From: JANPLD01 sp964445765 | GTDB lineage: Bacteria; Pseudomonadota; Alphaproteobacteria; Rickettsiales; UBA8987 | Assembly: GCA_964445765.1 (NCBI GenBank) | Contig: CAYULD010000002.1 | Span: forward strand, 372,001-436,000 | Direction: 5' to 3' | Length of the DNA stretch: 64,000 bases | Shown: positions 56,061-63,271 of the stretch, piece by piece | Numbering within the stretch: position 1 is the first letter of the stretch | How the letters are laid out: every line of letters starts with the position of its first letter | Made by a program: the position numbers and the translations under genes | The notes under the pieces: generated by a model | The model's database searches: none | What the model was told of the DNA's origin: nothing | Seen by the model: only the letters and a program-made list of their open reading frames with translations

Positions 56061-58793
56061 ATGGCAACAAAAACTCTTTCCTCAATTCGTTCTTCGTTCC
56101 TAGATTATTTTAAGTCTAAGGGGCATTTGGTTTTGCCTTCCTCACCGCTTATACCGCATAATGACCCCTCCCTTATGTTCACAAATGCAGGTATGGTGCA
56201 GTTTAAGAATGTTTTTGCAGGGCGTGAAGAAATAAAAGATAAACAAGGTAAAATTCATCATAAAGCCACAACATCTCAAAAATGTGTTCGTGCTGGTGGC
56301 AAGCATAATGACCTTGAAAATGTTGGATATACCGCAAGGCATCATACTTTTTTTGAGATGCTGGGCAATTTTAGCTTCGGTGATTATTTTAAGGATGATG
56401 CAATTTTTTACGCTTGGGAATTTTTAACCAAAACCATTGCATTACCTAAAGAAAAACTATGCGTAACTGTTTATCATACAGATGATGAGGCATTTAATAT
56501 TTGGAAGAAAATTGGCGTTTCAGAAAATAAAATAATCCGCATTGCTTCTGATGATAATTTTTGGGCAATGGGTGATACTGGCCCTTGTGGCCCTTGTAGT
56601 GAAATATTTTTTGATCACGGTGATAAAGTTGCTGGTGGCCCACCCGGCTCAGAAAATGCAGATGGTGATAGGTTCGTTGAAATTTGGAATCTAGTTTTTA
56701 TGCAATATGAAAAGCTAGAAAATGGTGAAATGATAAACCTGCCAAAGCCTTGCATAGATACGGGAATGGGCTTAGAAAGGCTAACAACTGTGTTACAAAA
56801 TGTTCACGATAATTATGAAACAGATATTTTTATTCGCTTGATTGAAGCAAGCAAAAATTTATCTGGTCAAGCGGGTAAAGATTTTCAAAATTCGCATAGA
56901 GTAATTGCGGATCACCTTCGCTCAACTTGCTTTTTAATTGCGGATGGGGTGCTTCCTTCAAATGAGGGCAGGGGCTATGTTTTACGCAGAATTATGCGTC
57001 GTGCGATGCGTCATTGTCATCGTCTAAACCCTGCAAAACCGCTTTTCTATAGGCTTGTTCCAGCTCTGCTTGCGGAAATGAGTGAGGCATATCCTGAATT
57101 AGAGCGTGCTAGAAGTGTGATTACTCAAACCATAGAAAATGAAGAAGATCGTTTTAGGGAAACACTTGCAACTGGCTTAAAAATTTTAGAAGGGGAATCA
57201 AAACACATTAAAAATAAAATTCTCTCTGGGGAAGTTGCCTTTAAGTTATATGATACTTATGGCTTTCCGCTTGATTTAACGCAAGATATTTTGCGTGAAA
57301 AAGGTGTGAAAGTTGATGAAAAATCTTTTAATCTCGCACTTGAAAAACAAAAGGAAAAAGCAAGAGCAAATTGGGCTGGAAGTGGTGAGGCATCAACGGA
57401 AACCTTATGGCTAGATATTGCTAAAAATATTGGTGCAACCGAGTTTTTAGGCTATACAAGCACAAAATCTTCAGGTGATGTTCTTAAAATTATAACTTTT
57501 AGCCCTCATCATAATCCTGAAAATAACCCCCCATCCCCTCAGGAGAGGGAAGGGGTGAGGGCAGAACACCATAATAAAATTTCTCAATCTGAAGAAGGTG
57601 CAATCATAACAAATCAAACACCTTTTTATGCTGAATCTGGTGGGCAAGCCGGTGATAAAGGTATCATAAAAAATGATAATGGAATTTTTGAAGTTACTGA
57701 TACAAAGAAATTCGCAGGCGGTTTATTTGTTCATTTCGGCAAGCAAGTTAAAGGCGAAATAAAAACTCACGATATTGTAAAATTAGAAATTGATGAAAAT
57801 CGTAGAAGTAAAATCCGCAAAAATCACTCTGCAACTCATATTTTACACGCTGTTTTAAGAAATATATTAGGTGATTTTGTTACTCAAAAAGGCTCATTGG
57901 TGGAAGAAGATTATTTGCGTTTTGATTTTTCTTATAACAAGCCTTTAAGTGATGAAGAAATTAAAAAAATTGAACTTGAAGTTAATAAAATTATTGCTGA
58001 AAACACATCAGTTTCAACCAAAATTATGAAGCTAGAACAAGCAATAGATTCAGGTGCGATGGCTCTATTTGGTGAAAAATATTCTGATGAAGTGCGAGTG
58101 CTTTCAATGGGTGGCGTAACTAATTCTAATAATAGATATTCTGTTGAGTTATGTGGTGGCACGCATGTTGAAAGAACGGGTGATATTGGCTTATTCCGCA
58201 TTATTCGTGAAAGTGGCGTTGCCTCTGGCGTTAGAAGAATAGAAGCAGTAACTGAAGAAAAAGCCCTAGAATTTATTTATAAAAAAGAGGAAATTCTTAA
58301 CCAAATTTCTCAGAAATTAAAAGCAAATGATAATGAAATTTCTGATAAAATTGAAAAACTAATTTCTGAAAAAAAGGATCTTGAAAAACAAGTTTCAGAA
58401 CTCAAGAAAAAGCTCGCTTTAGGGGGAAATTCAAAAGAAAATAATAATTCTTCTAGTGAGGTTGAAATTATAAATGGAACTAATTTCATCGCAAAAAAAC
58501 TTAGTGGAATTGATGCTAAAGATTTAAGAGGAATTGTTGATGAAATTAAATCAAAACACACTTCGTGTGTAGTATTTTTAGTTTCTGAAAATGAAGGGAA
58601 AGCAACAATTTTAGCAGGCGTTACTAATGATTTAACAAATAAAATTTCTGCGGTTGATATAGTTAAAAAAGCGGTTGAAGCATTAGGTGGCAAGGGTGGC
58701 GGTGGGCGTGCAGATTTTGCTCAAGGTGGTGCACCGAGCGACGAAAATTATCCTCTAGCGGTTGAGATTGTTAAAGGTTTAATTATAGCTTAG
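56061..58793 (+). CDS. alaS: Alanyl-tRNA synthetase
   Basis: Charges tRNA-Ala and clears mischarged Ser/Gly. It has 910 residues: catalytic core (1-450; HLVLPSSPLIPHNDPSLMFT, TGPCGPCSEIFFDHG), editing domain zinc motifs HSATHILHAVLRNILG and ELCGGTHVERTGDIG, a coiled coil near 750-790, and the C-Ala domain with GGKGGGGRADFAQGG. Between the core and the editing domain, residues about 481-506 (SPHHNPENNPPSPQEREGVR) look foreign. They are encoded by a copy of the S repeat family in frame. The gene is otherwise complete. Confidence 0.97.
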   Translation: MATKTLSSIRSSFLDYFKSKGHLVLPSSPLIPHNDPSLMFTNAGMVQFKNVFAGREEIKDKQGKIHHKATTSQKCVRAGGKHNDLENVGYTARHHTFFEMLGNFSFGDYFKDDAIFYAWEFLTKTIALPKEKLCVTVYHTDDEAFNIWKKIGVSENKIIRIASDDNFWAMGDTGPCGPCSEIFFDHGDKVAGGPPGSENADGDRFVEIWNLVFMQYEKLENGEMINLPKPCIDTGMGLERLTTVLQNVHDNYETDIFIRLIEASKNLSGQAGKDFQNSHRVIADHLRSTCFLIADGVLPSNEGRGYVLRRIMRRAMRHCHRLNPAKPLFYRLVPALLAEMSEAYPELERARSVITQTIENEEDRFRETLATGLKILEGESKHIKNKILSGEVAFKLYDTYGFPLDLTQDILREKGVKVDEKSFNLALEKQKEKARANWAGSGEASTETLWLDIAKNIGATEFLGYTSTKSSGDVLKIITFSPHHNPENNPPSPQEREGVRAEHHNKISQSEEGAIITNQTPFYAESGGQAGDKGIIKNDNGIFEVTDTKKFAGGLFVHFGKQVKGEIKTHDIVKLEIDENRRSKIRKNHSATHILHAVLRNILGDFVTQKGSLVEEDYLRFDFSYNKPLSDEEIKKIELEVNKIIAENTSVSTKIMKLEQAIDSGAMALFGEKYSDEVRVLSMGGVTNSNNRYSVELCGGTHVERTGDIGLFRIIRESGVASGVRRIEAVTEEKALEFIYKKEEILNQISQKLKANDNEISDKIEKLISEKKDLEKQVSELKKKLALGGNSKENNNSSSEVEIINGTNFIAKKLSGIDAKDLRGIVDEIKSKHTSCVVFLVSENEGKATILAGVTNDLTNKISAVDIVKKAVEALGGKGGGGRADFAQGGAPSDENYPLAVEIVKGLIIA
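57501..57564. repeat. S-family hairpin repeat inserted in frame in alaS (S4)
   Basis: DNA AGCCCTCATC at the left and GGTGAGGGCAG at the right form an imperfect inverted pair around CCCCTCAGGAGAGGGAAGGG. The core matches the noncoding copies at 33907 (CCCTCTCCCTCAGGGAAAGG) and 43265. Translation adds about 25 hydrophilic residues (Pro, Asn, Glu, Arg rich) at a position where other AlaRS have a short linker before QTPFYAESGGQ. Confidence 0.78.
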
Positions 58794-58813
58794 TTTTAAG
58801 GTAAGCCAAGGGA

Positions 58814-58969
58814 GTCATTTCGAACAAAGTGAGAAATCTAGCTGTAGTGTATTCCTTCTAGATTTCTCAGCTCAACTCGAAATGACACTAGTTTTATTAT
58901 TTTACTTGTCATCTCCGCGAAAGCGGAGATCTAAAACCTATCTTGGATTCCCGCTTTCGCGGGAATGAC
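58814..58969. repeat. Two tandem palindromic repeats R4 and R5
   Basis: R4 (58814-58886) starts GTCATTTCGAACAAAGTGAG and ends CTCGAAATGAC, matching R3 at 52349. R5 (58908-58969) holds two hairpins, ATCTCCGC-GAAA-GCGGAGAT and ATTCCCGC-TTTC-GCGGGAAT, within GTCAT...ATGAC ends. This type of sequence is widespread in proteobacterial genomes. After R5, AAATTTTTTCTTACTTAAAA and TTCGGGGCATG match the end of the R3 patch at 52469-52503, so the two loci share a larger composite. Confidence 0.78.
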
Positions 58970-59027
58970 TAAATTTTTTCTTACTTAAAAAATTCGGGGC
59001 ATGAAATAATAATATTTCGGAAATAAT

Positions 59028-59270
59028 TTATAACAACCTTGCAAAGATAGAATTATTTTTAATTTCCTCTGGAATTGCTTGTTTACCTGCAATCCAGTTG
59101 TAAATATCAACATCATTTTCTTTGAGAATTGCCTCAAATTCTTCAATTTCAGCATCAGATAAATTATGTAAATTTTCTCGTGCGAAATTACCAAGAATTT
59201 TATCAGTTTCTTTACAACCCCTATACCAGCTTTGATATAATAATTTTTTTATTTTTGTTTCTCTATCCAT
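59028..59270 (-). CDS. sdhE: FAD assembly factor SdhE (succinate dehydrogenase assembly factor 2)
   Basis: Helps attach FAD covalently to SdhA. It has 80 residues: helical start IKKLLYQSWYRGCKETDKIL with the signature RGCKE (17-21; R-G-x-x-E), then DAEIEEFEAILKENDVDIYN and WIAGK, as in the family. No sdh genes are adjacent. It is convergent with the repeat-filled end of alaS and divergent from the next membrane protein gene. Confidence 0.92.
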   Translation of the reverse strand: MDRETKIKKLLYQSWYRGCKETDKILGNFARENLHNLSDAEIEEFEAILKENDVDIYNWIAGKQAIPEEIKNNSIFARLL

Positions 59271-59313
59271 TTGATATACTTATTTGAGTTAACTTTAAGA
59301 ATATTTACAAATA

Positions 59314-59928
59314 ATGCTAATAATAATTATACAGAGCATTGCATTTTCTTTGGCAATTGGAATAAATCTTTTCGGCTCTTTATTGCTTATTTCAATATTA
59401 GTTTGCCTAGATATTTTTACCATTCCTGAATTTAGCTTTTTTGCTAATAAAATTTTTATTAGTGCAATTTTTATTTTATTTATATGTGAGTTTTTTATTG
59501 ATAAAATAAAGGGTTTTGATTGTGCATTAGATAGTATTTTATTTTTTTCTAAAATTCCTATTGCTAGTTTTTTATGCTTTTTACTTGCAGTTAAAGAAGG
59601 AATTTTATTACAAACTCTACTCTTTACTTTAGGTGCGATATTTTGTGCCGCTAGCCATTTTATAAAATTAGGTGCAAAAATTATTATTAACACCGCTGAT
59701 AAACCCTATAAAATCTGGGTTTTTTCTCTGGTTGGTGATTTTTTATTATTGGCAATTTTGCTTTCAGCAATTTATAATCATTTAGTTTTTTTCACGATAT
59801 TAACTTTATATATAACATTCATAAGCTGGTTTTTGCCTGAGATTTTTAGAGGCATAAGAAATATTACATTAGTTGTTTATGGAATCTTAACGGGAATTTA
59901 TAAAAAATCCCGCCTTAAAAAATTATAA
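59314..59928 (+). CDS. Hypothetical polytopic membrane protein
   Basis: 204 residues with about five to six hydrophobic helices. The pattern (DIFTIPEFSFFANKIFISAI, FILFICEFFIDKIKGFDCAL, then KLGAKIIINTADKPYKIWVF) resembles the DUF4126 family, where a Pro/Asp-containing segment links helices and the protein may sit in pairs. The match is tentative. It follows the divergent sdhE gene and precedes element D. Confidence 0.6.
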   Translation: MLIIIIQSIAFSLAIGINLFGSLLLISILVCLDIFTIPEFSFFANKIFISAIFILFICEFFIDKIKGFDCALDSILFFSKIPIASFLCFLLAVKEGILLQTLLFTLGAIFCAASHFIKLGAKIIINTADKPYKIWVFSLVGDFLLLAILLSAIYNHLVFFTILTLYITFISWFLPEIFRGIRNITLVVYGILTGIYKKSRLKKL

Positions 59929-59968
59929 TTTAAGTAAATTATTTTATCAATTTTTGCTGTTTCACGGC

Positions 59969-60243
59969 TAGGGCGTGTTGATATTTAATTCGTTGCAAGC
60001 GAAATGAGCTATTTTTGATATATAGCAAGAAAATTTGGAGACAGATAGTTACTCATATCTGCGAACAAATTTTAGTAGCTAGATAGCAAAAATAGCCATT
60101 TCCCTTCGGGTTGCTATCAATTTTGGCATACTGACTACGATAAATTTTTTGAAATATGAATAACTATTCCTTCAAAATTTATCTTGTTCTCTGCCAAAAT
60201 TGATTTTGCAACGCTTCTACTAATTAAATATCAACACGCCCTA
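59969..60243. mobile_element. Twin-arm palindromic element D (275 bp)
   Basis: Perfect terminal inverted repeats TAGGGCGTGTTGATATTTAA(TT) and complement (59969 on, 60222-60243). Arm 1 is GCTATTTTTG (60008-60017) against CAAAAATAGC (60087-60096), with tip CAGATA-GTTACTCA-TATCTG (loop 60048-60055). The central hairpin contains TTTCCCTTCGGGTTGC. Arm 2 is TCAATTTTGGCA (60117-60128) against TGCCAAAATTGA (60192-60203), with loop TGAATAAC (60157-60164). Loops match elements A and B, while the stems and ends do not. It occupies most of the 498-base gap before nrdA. Confidence 0.87.
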
Positions 60244-60273
60244 AACATTTGAATATATTGTGGCTTTTATAAC

Positions 60274-60330
60274 ATACTATATATAGTGTCGCAATCACAC
60301 AACAAAGTAAATAAATACAATATATAGATA
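60274..60330 (+). promoter_or_regulatory. NrdR-box pair upstream of nrdA
   Basis: Box 1 ATACTATATATAGTGT (60274-60289) matches the NrdR consensus ACACWATATATWGTGT at 15 of 16 positions. Box 2 ATACAATATATAGATA (60315-60330) matches at 12 of 16. The start-to-start distance is 41 bases, about four helical turns, so both face the same side of DNA. A third weak match, GAATATATTGTGG, lies at 60251-60263. NrdR is expected to repress ribonucleotide reductase when dATP is high. Confidence 0.8.
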
Positions 60331-60426
60331 AATATTTTTTATTTTGTTAGTTGACCAATCAAACTTAAATATCTAATAATATTCTTCACGAGAAAAAAAT
60401 TTTAACATAAATCAAGTGGAGAAGTT

Positions 60427-62301
60427 ATGTCATACGCACAAGCGCAAAATTATGAGCCACAAATTTCACCAAGCACTAAACTTAGTGTTAAGGTTGATGA
60501 ATCAAGAAGCGATAAATTAACTGATTTCGGCAAAGCGGTTTTAAGAGATAGATATTTATTACCTAATGAAGATTTTCAAACTCTATTTGCACGCGTTGCA
60601 GAACAATATGGTGATGATTTAGCCCACTCACAAAGGCTTTATGATTATATCAGCAATCTTTGGTTTATGCCCGCAACACCAATATTAAGTAATGGTGGCA
60701 CTGAAAGGGGATTGCCAATTTCTTGCTTCTTAAATGAAACTCCAGATTCTCTAAATGGAATAGTTGATTTGTGGACAGAAAATGTATGGCTTGCGGCTCG
60801 TGGTGGCGGTATAGGTAGCTATTGGGGCAATCTTCGCTCTATCGGTGAAACTGTTCGTGGCAACGGCAAAACTTCTGGAGTTATTCCATTTTTAAGAGTG
60901 CAAGATTCTCTAACCCTTGCAATCTCGCAAGGCTCGCTTCGTCGTGGCAGTTCAGCGGTTTACTTACCTATTGACCATCCAGAGATTGAAGAATTTATTG
61001 AGCTTCGTCGCCCAACAGGTGGTGATCCTAATCGTAAAGCGTTAAATATTCACCACGGCGTTGTTATTACTGATGCCTTTATGAACGCAGTTGCAAATGA
61101 TGAAGCGTGGGAGCTTAAAAGCCCTAAAGATAAAAGGGTTATCAGCGTTGTCAACGCAAGAGAATTATGGATAAAACTTCTTATCGCTCGCATTGAAACT
61201 GGTGAGCCATATTTACTATTTATTGATAATGTAAATAAAGCAATTCCTGAGCATCACAAAAAATTAGGACTTGATGTTAAAATGTCTAATTTATGTAGTG
61301 AGATAACACTGCCAACTGGTAAAGACCATCTTAATAAAGAAAGAACCGCTGTTTGTTGCCTCTCTTCACTAAATTTAGAATATTATGATGAGTGGAAAGA
61401 TAATCGCCTATTCATTAAAGATGTGATGCGAATGCTGGATAATGTTCTGCAAGATTTCATTGATAATGCACCTGATTCTATGTCTCGTGCGAGATATTCT
61501 GCTTATCGTGAAAGAAGTGTTGGGCTTGGTGTTATGGGCTTCCACTCATATTTACAAGGCAAGATGGTTCCAATTGAGTCAGTAATGGCGAAAGTTTGGA
61601 ATAAAAATATGTTTGAGCATATTCGCCGTGAGTGTGATGAGGCTTCTATTGAGCTTGCTGAGGAAAGAGGCTCTTGCCCAGATGCAGCAGAATGTGGCCT
61701 TACCGAAAGATTTAGCAATAAAATTGCTATTGCACCAACTGCTTCAATTTCAATCATTTGTGGTAACTCTTCCCCGGGGATTGAGCCTTATGCCGCAAAT
61801 AGCTTTACACAAAAAACTTTAACTGGTTCATTCACTGTTAGAAATAAACATTTGAAGAATTTACTTGCATCAAAAGGTAATGATAATGATGAGGTTTGGT
61901 CTTCAATTTCTATGAATGAAGGCTCAGTGCAACATCTTGATTTCTTAAGTGAAGATGAAAAATCTGTTTTCAAAACCGCACAAGAAATTGATCAACGCTG
62001 GTTAGTTGAGCACGCCGCTGATAGAACAAATTTTGTTTGTCAGGCACAATCTCTAAACTTATTCTTCCCGGGTGATGTTCATAAGAAATATCTGCACGAA
62101 GTGCATTGGGCAGCTTGGAAAAAAGGTGTAAAAAGCCTTTATTATTGTAGGTCAACATCTATCCAAAGGGCAGAAAAAACACAAGAATTCACAGCTTCAC
62201 AGCTTGAGATGAAACTTCAGCCCGCCACTAAAAAAGATAGAAAAACCTCCGCTGAAATTGCCCCCAAGCCAACTTATGAAGAATGTTTAGCTTGCCAGTA
62301 G
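60427..62301 (+). CDS. nrdA: Ribonucleoside-diphosphate reductase alpha subunit (NrdA)
   Basis: Reduces ribonucleotides to deoxyribonucleotides. It has 624 residues, shorter than E. coli NrdA; an ATP-cone domain is not evident at the N-terminus (starts directly with the LPNEDFQTLFARVAEQYGDD region). The catalytic barrel is visible: PISCFLNETPDSLNGI with the first redox Cys, ARGGGIGSYWGNLRS, NLCSEITLPTGK with a conserved Cys, and APTASISIICGNSSPGIEPY. The C-terminal ECLACQ supplies a Cys pair for reactivation. A good ribosome binding site (GGAG) precedes the ATG. nrdB is not in the window. Confidence 0.93.
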   Translation: MSYAQAQNYEPQISPSTKLSVKVDESRSDKLTDFGKAVLRDRYLLPNEDFQTLFARVAEQYGDDLAHSQRLYDYISNLWFMPATPILSNGGTERGLPISCFLNETPDSLNGIVDLWTENVWLAARGGGIGSYWGNLRSIGETVRGNGKTSGVIPFLRVQDSLTLAISQGSLRRGSSAVYLPIDHPEIEEFIELRRPTGGDPNRKALNIHHGVVITDAFMNAVANDEAWELKSPKDKRVISVVNARELWIKLLIARIETGEPYLLFIDNVNKAIPEHHKKLGLDVKMSNLCSEITLPTGKDHLNKERTAVCCLSSLNLEYYDEWKDNRLFIKDVMRMLDNVLQDFIDNAPDSMSRARYSAYRERSVGLGVMGFHSYLQGKMVPIESVMAKVWNKNMFEHIRRECDEASIELAEERGSCPDAAECGLTERFSNKIAIAPTASISIICGNSSPGIEPYAANSFTQKTLTGSFTVRNKHLKNLLASKGNDNDEVWSSISMNEGSVQHLDFLSEDEKSVFKTAQEIDQRWLVEHAADRTNFVCQAQSLNLFFPGDVHKKYLHEVHWAAWKKGVKSLYYCRSTSIQRAEKTQEFTASQLEMKLQPATKKDRKTSAEIAPKPTYEECLACQ

Positions 62302-62318
62302 CAGAAATATAATTGTAG

Positions 62319-62353
62319 AGCAAAGATAATATAAATGAAAATATATCTTTGCT
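62319..62353 (+). terminator. Probable terminator of nrdA
   Basis: A 10-bp stem AGCAAAGATA / TATCTTTGCT with an AT-rich loop, 17 bases after the nrdA stop. The T run after it is short (TTTA), so its strength is doubtful. Confidence 0.5.
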
Positions 62354-62448
62354 TTACTAAATTTACATTGAAATTAGACGAAATTTTGCTATAATGCTTG
62401 CCTTAGATGTTATATAACTATCTGTTTTTTAACAAGTTTATAAGTTTT

Positions 62449-62637
62449 ATGGAAGAAGAAAGAAAGATTCGTCAAAAAATTGCATTGCTTCAAGATGAAC
62501 ATAGAAGTTTAGATTTCAAAATCGCAACCTTAGCAGTTAATATGCTAGAAATGCAAAGGCTAAAAAAACAAAAATTATCTCTAAAAGATGAAATTTCTAG
62601 GCTTTCATCTATGTTGCACCCAGATATTGTTGCCTAA
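62449..62637 (+). CDS. DUF465/YdcH-family small coiled-coil protein
   Basis: 62 residues from the ATG at 62449; a longer in-frame start at 62407 adds 14 hydrophobic residues that do not belong to the family. The body (KIRQKIALLQDEHRSLDFKI, LKKQKLSLKDEISRL) matches the YdcH-type pattern of L-x-x-x-H-x-x-L-D and L-K-K-x-K-L-x-L-K-D-E-I. Function is not known. It sits 18 bases before purE and may share a transcript. Confidence 0.78.
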   Translation: MEEERKIRQKIALLQDEHRSLDFKIATLAVNMLEMQRLKKQKLSLKDEISRLSSMLHPDIVA

Positions 62638-62655
62638 TTCAACAAAAATTTTCCA

Positions 62656-63156
62656 ATGACAAAAACTAATAAAACCAAAAAAGAGCCTGTAATTTCTATT
62701 ATTATGGGTAGTAAAAGTGATTTTGAAACTATGTCTTTTGCTGGTCAAGTTTTAGATGATTTTTCTATTAGCTATGAAACACTTATAATTTCTGCCCATC
62801 GCACGCCAGATAGAATGTTTAAGTTTGCTAAAGAAGCTGAAAATAGAGGGGTAAAAATTATTATTGCTGGTGCTGGTGGGGCGGCACATTTACCGGGTAT
62901 GGTTGCTTCAATTTCAAATCTTCCGGTGCTTGGTGTGCCGGTTAAAAGCAAAAGTTTGAAAGGGCTTGATAGCTTACTTTCAATAGTGCAAATGCCAGCT
63001 GGAATACCGGTTGGAACGCTTGCAATAGGTGAAGCAGGTGCAAAAAATGCTGCATTGTTAGCGGTTAGAATTTTAGCAACAAATGATAAAAATATCGCTA
63101 AAAAACTTGCGGAATTTCACAAAAAGCAAACTGCTTCAATCGCACTTAAGCCTTAG
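62656..63156 (+). CDS. purE: N5-carboxyaminoimidazole ribonucleotide mutase (class I PurE)
   Basis: Converts N5-CAIR to CAIR in purine synthesis. It has 166 residues: [40 protein letters not shown] (with the AHRTP motif), [36 protein letters not shown] and [13 protein letters not shown], the hallmarks of class I PurE. The stop codon TAG is the first three bases of element B3. purK, normally next, is not here. Confidence 0.96.
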   Translation: MTKTNKTKKEPVISIIMGSKSDFETMSFAGQVLDDFSISYETLIISAHRTPDRMFKFAKEAENRGVKIIIAGAGGAAHLPGMVASISNLPVLGVPVKSKSLKGLDSLLSIVQMPAGIPVGTLAIGEAGAKNAALLAVRILATNDKNIAKKLAEFHKKQTASIALKP

Positions 63157-63266
63157 GCACTGTTAGCTAATTATTATAAATTTGCTATTTGTTTAATTTT
63201 GGCATAGAGCAAAGAAAATTTGAAATGGTGCAACTAAATTTTATAAAACTTTGCTAACAGTGCCTA
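63154..63266. mobile_element. Deleted twin-arm element B3 (113 bp)
   Basis: It has the same TAGGCACTGTTAGC...GCTAACAGTGCCTA ends as B1 and B2, and keeps the left side of arm 1 (TTAATTTTGGCATAGAGCAA). The middle is missing, with the sequence passing from GAAAATTTGAAATGG to GCAACTAAATTTTATAAAAC. The left end supplies the purE stop codon and the right end lies 5 bases before the ligA ATG. Confidence 0.85.
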
Positions 63267-63271
63267 ATGTT

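Noticed and set aside
59314..59693. Antisense 132-codon frame opposite the hypothetical membrane protein
   Set aside because: Mirror of hydrophobic codons on the other strand; the plus-strand frame is longer and has a coherent membrane topology.
19320..60243. Integron attC sites as an explanation for the GTTANTCA loops
   Set aside because: attC boxes are paired core sites in stems (GTTRRRY), whereas these are unpaired loops that do not fit RRRY. No integrase or gene cassettes are present.
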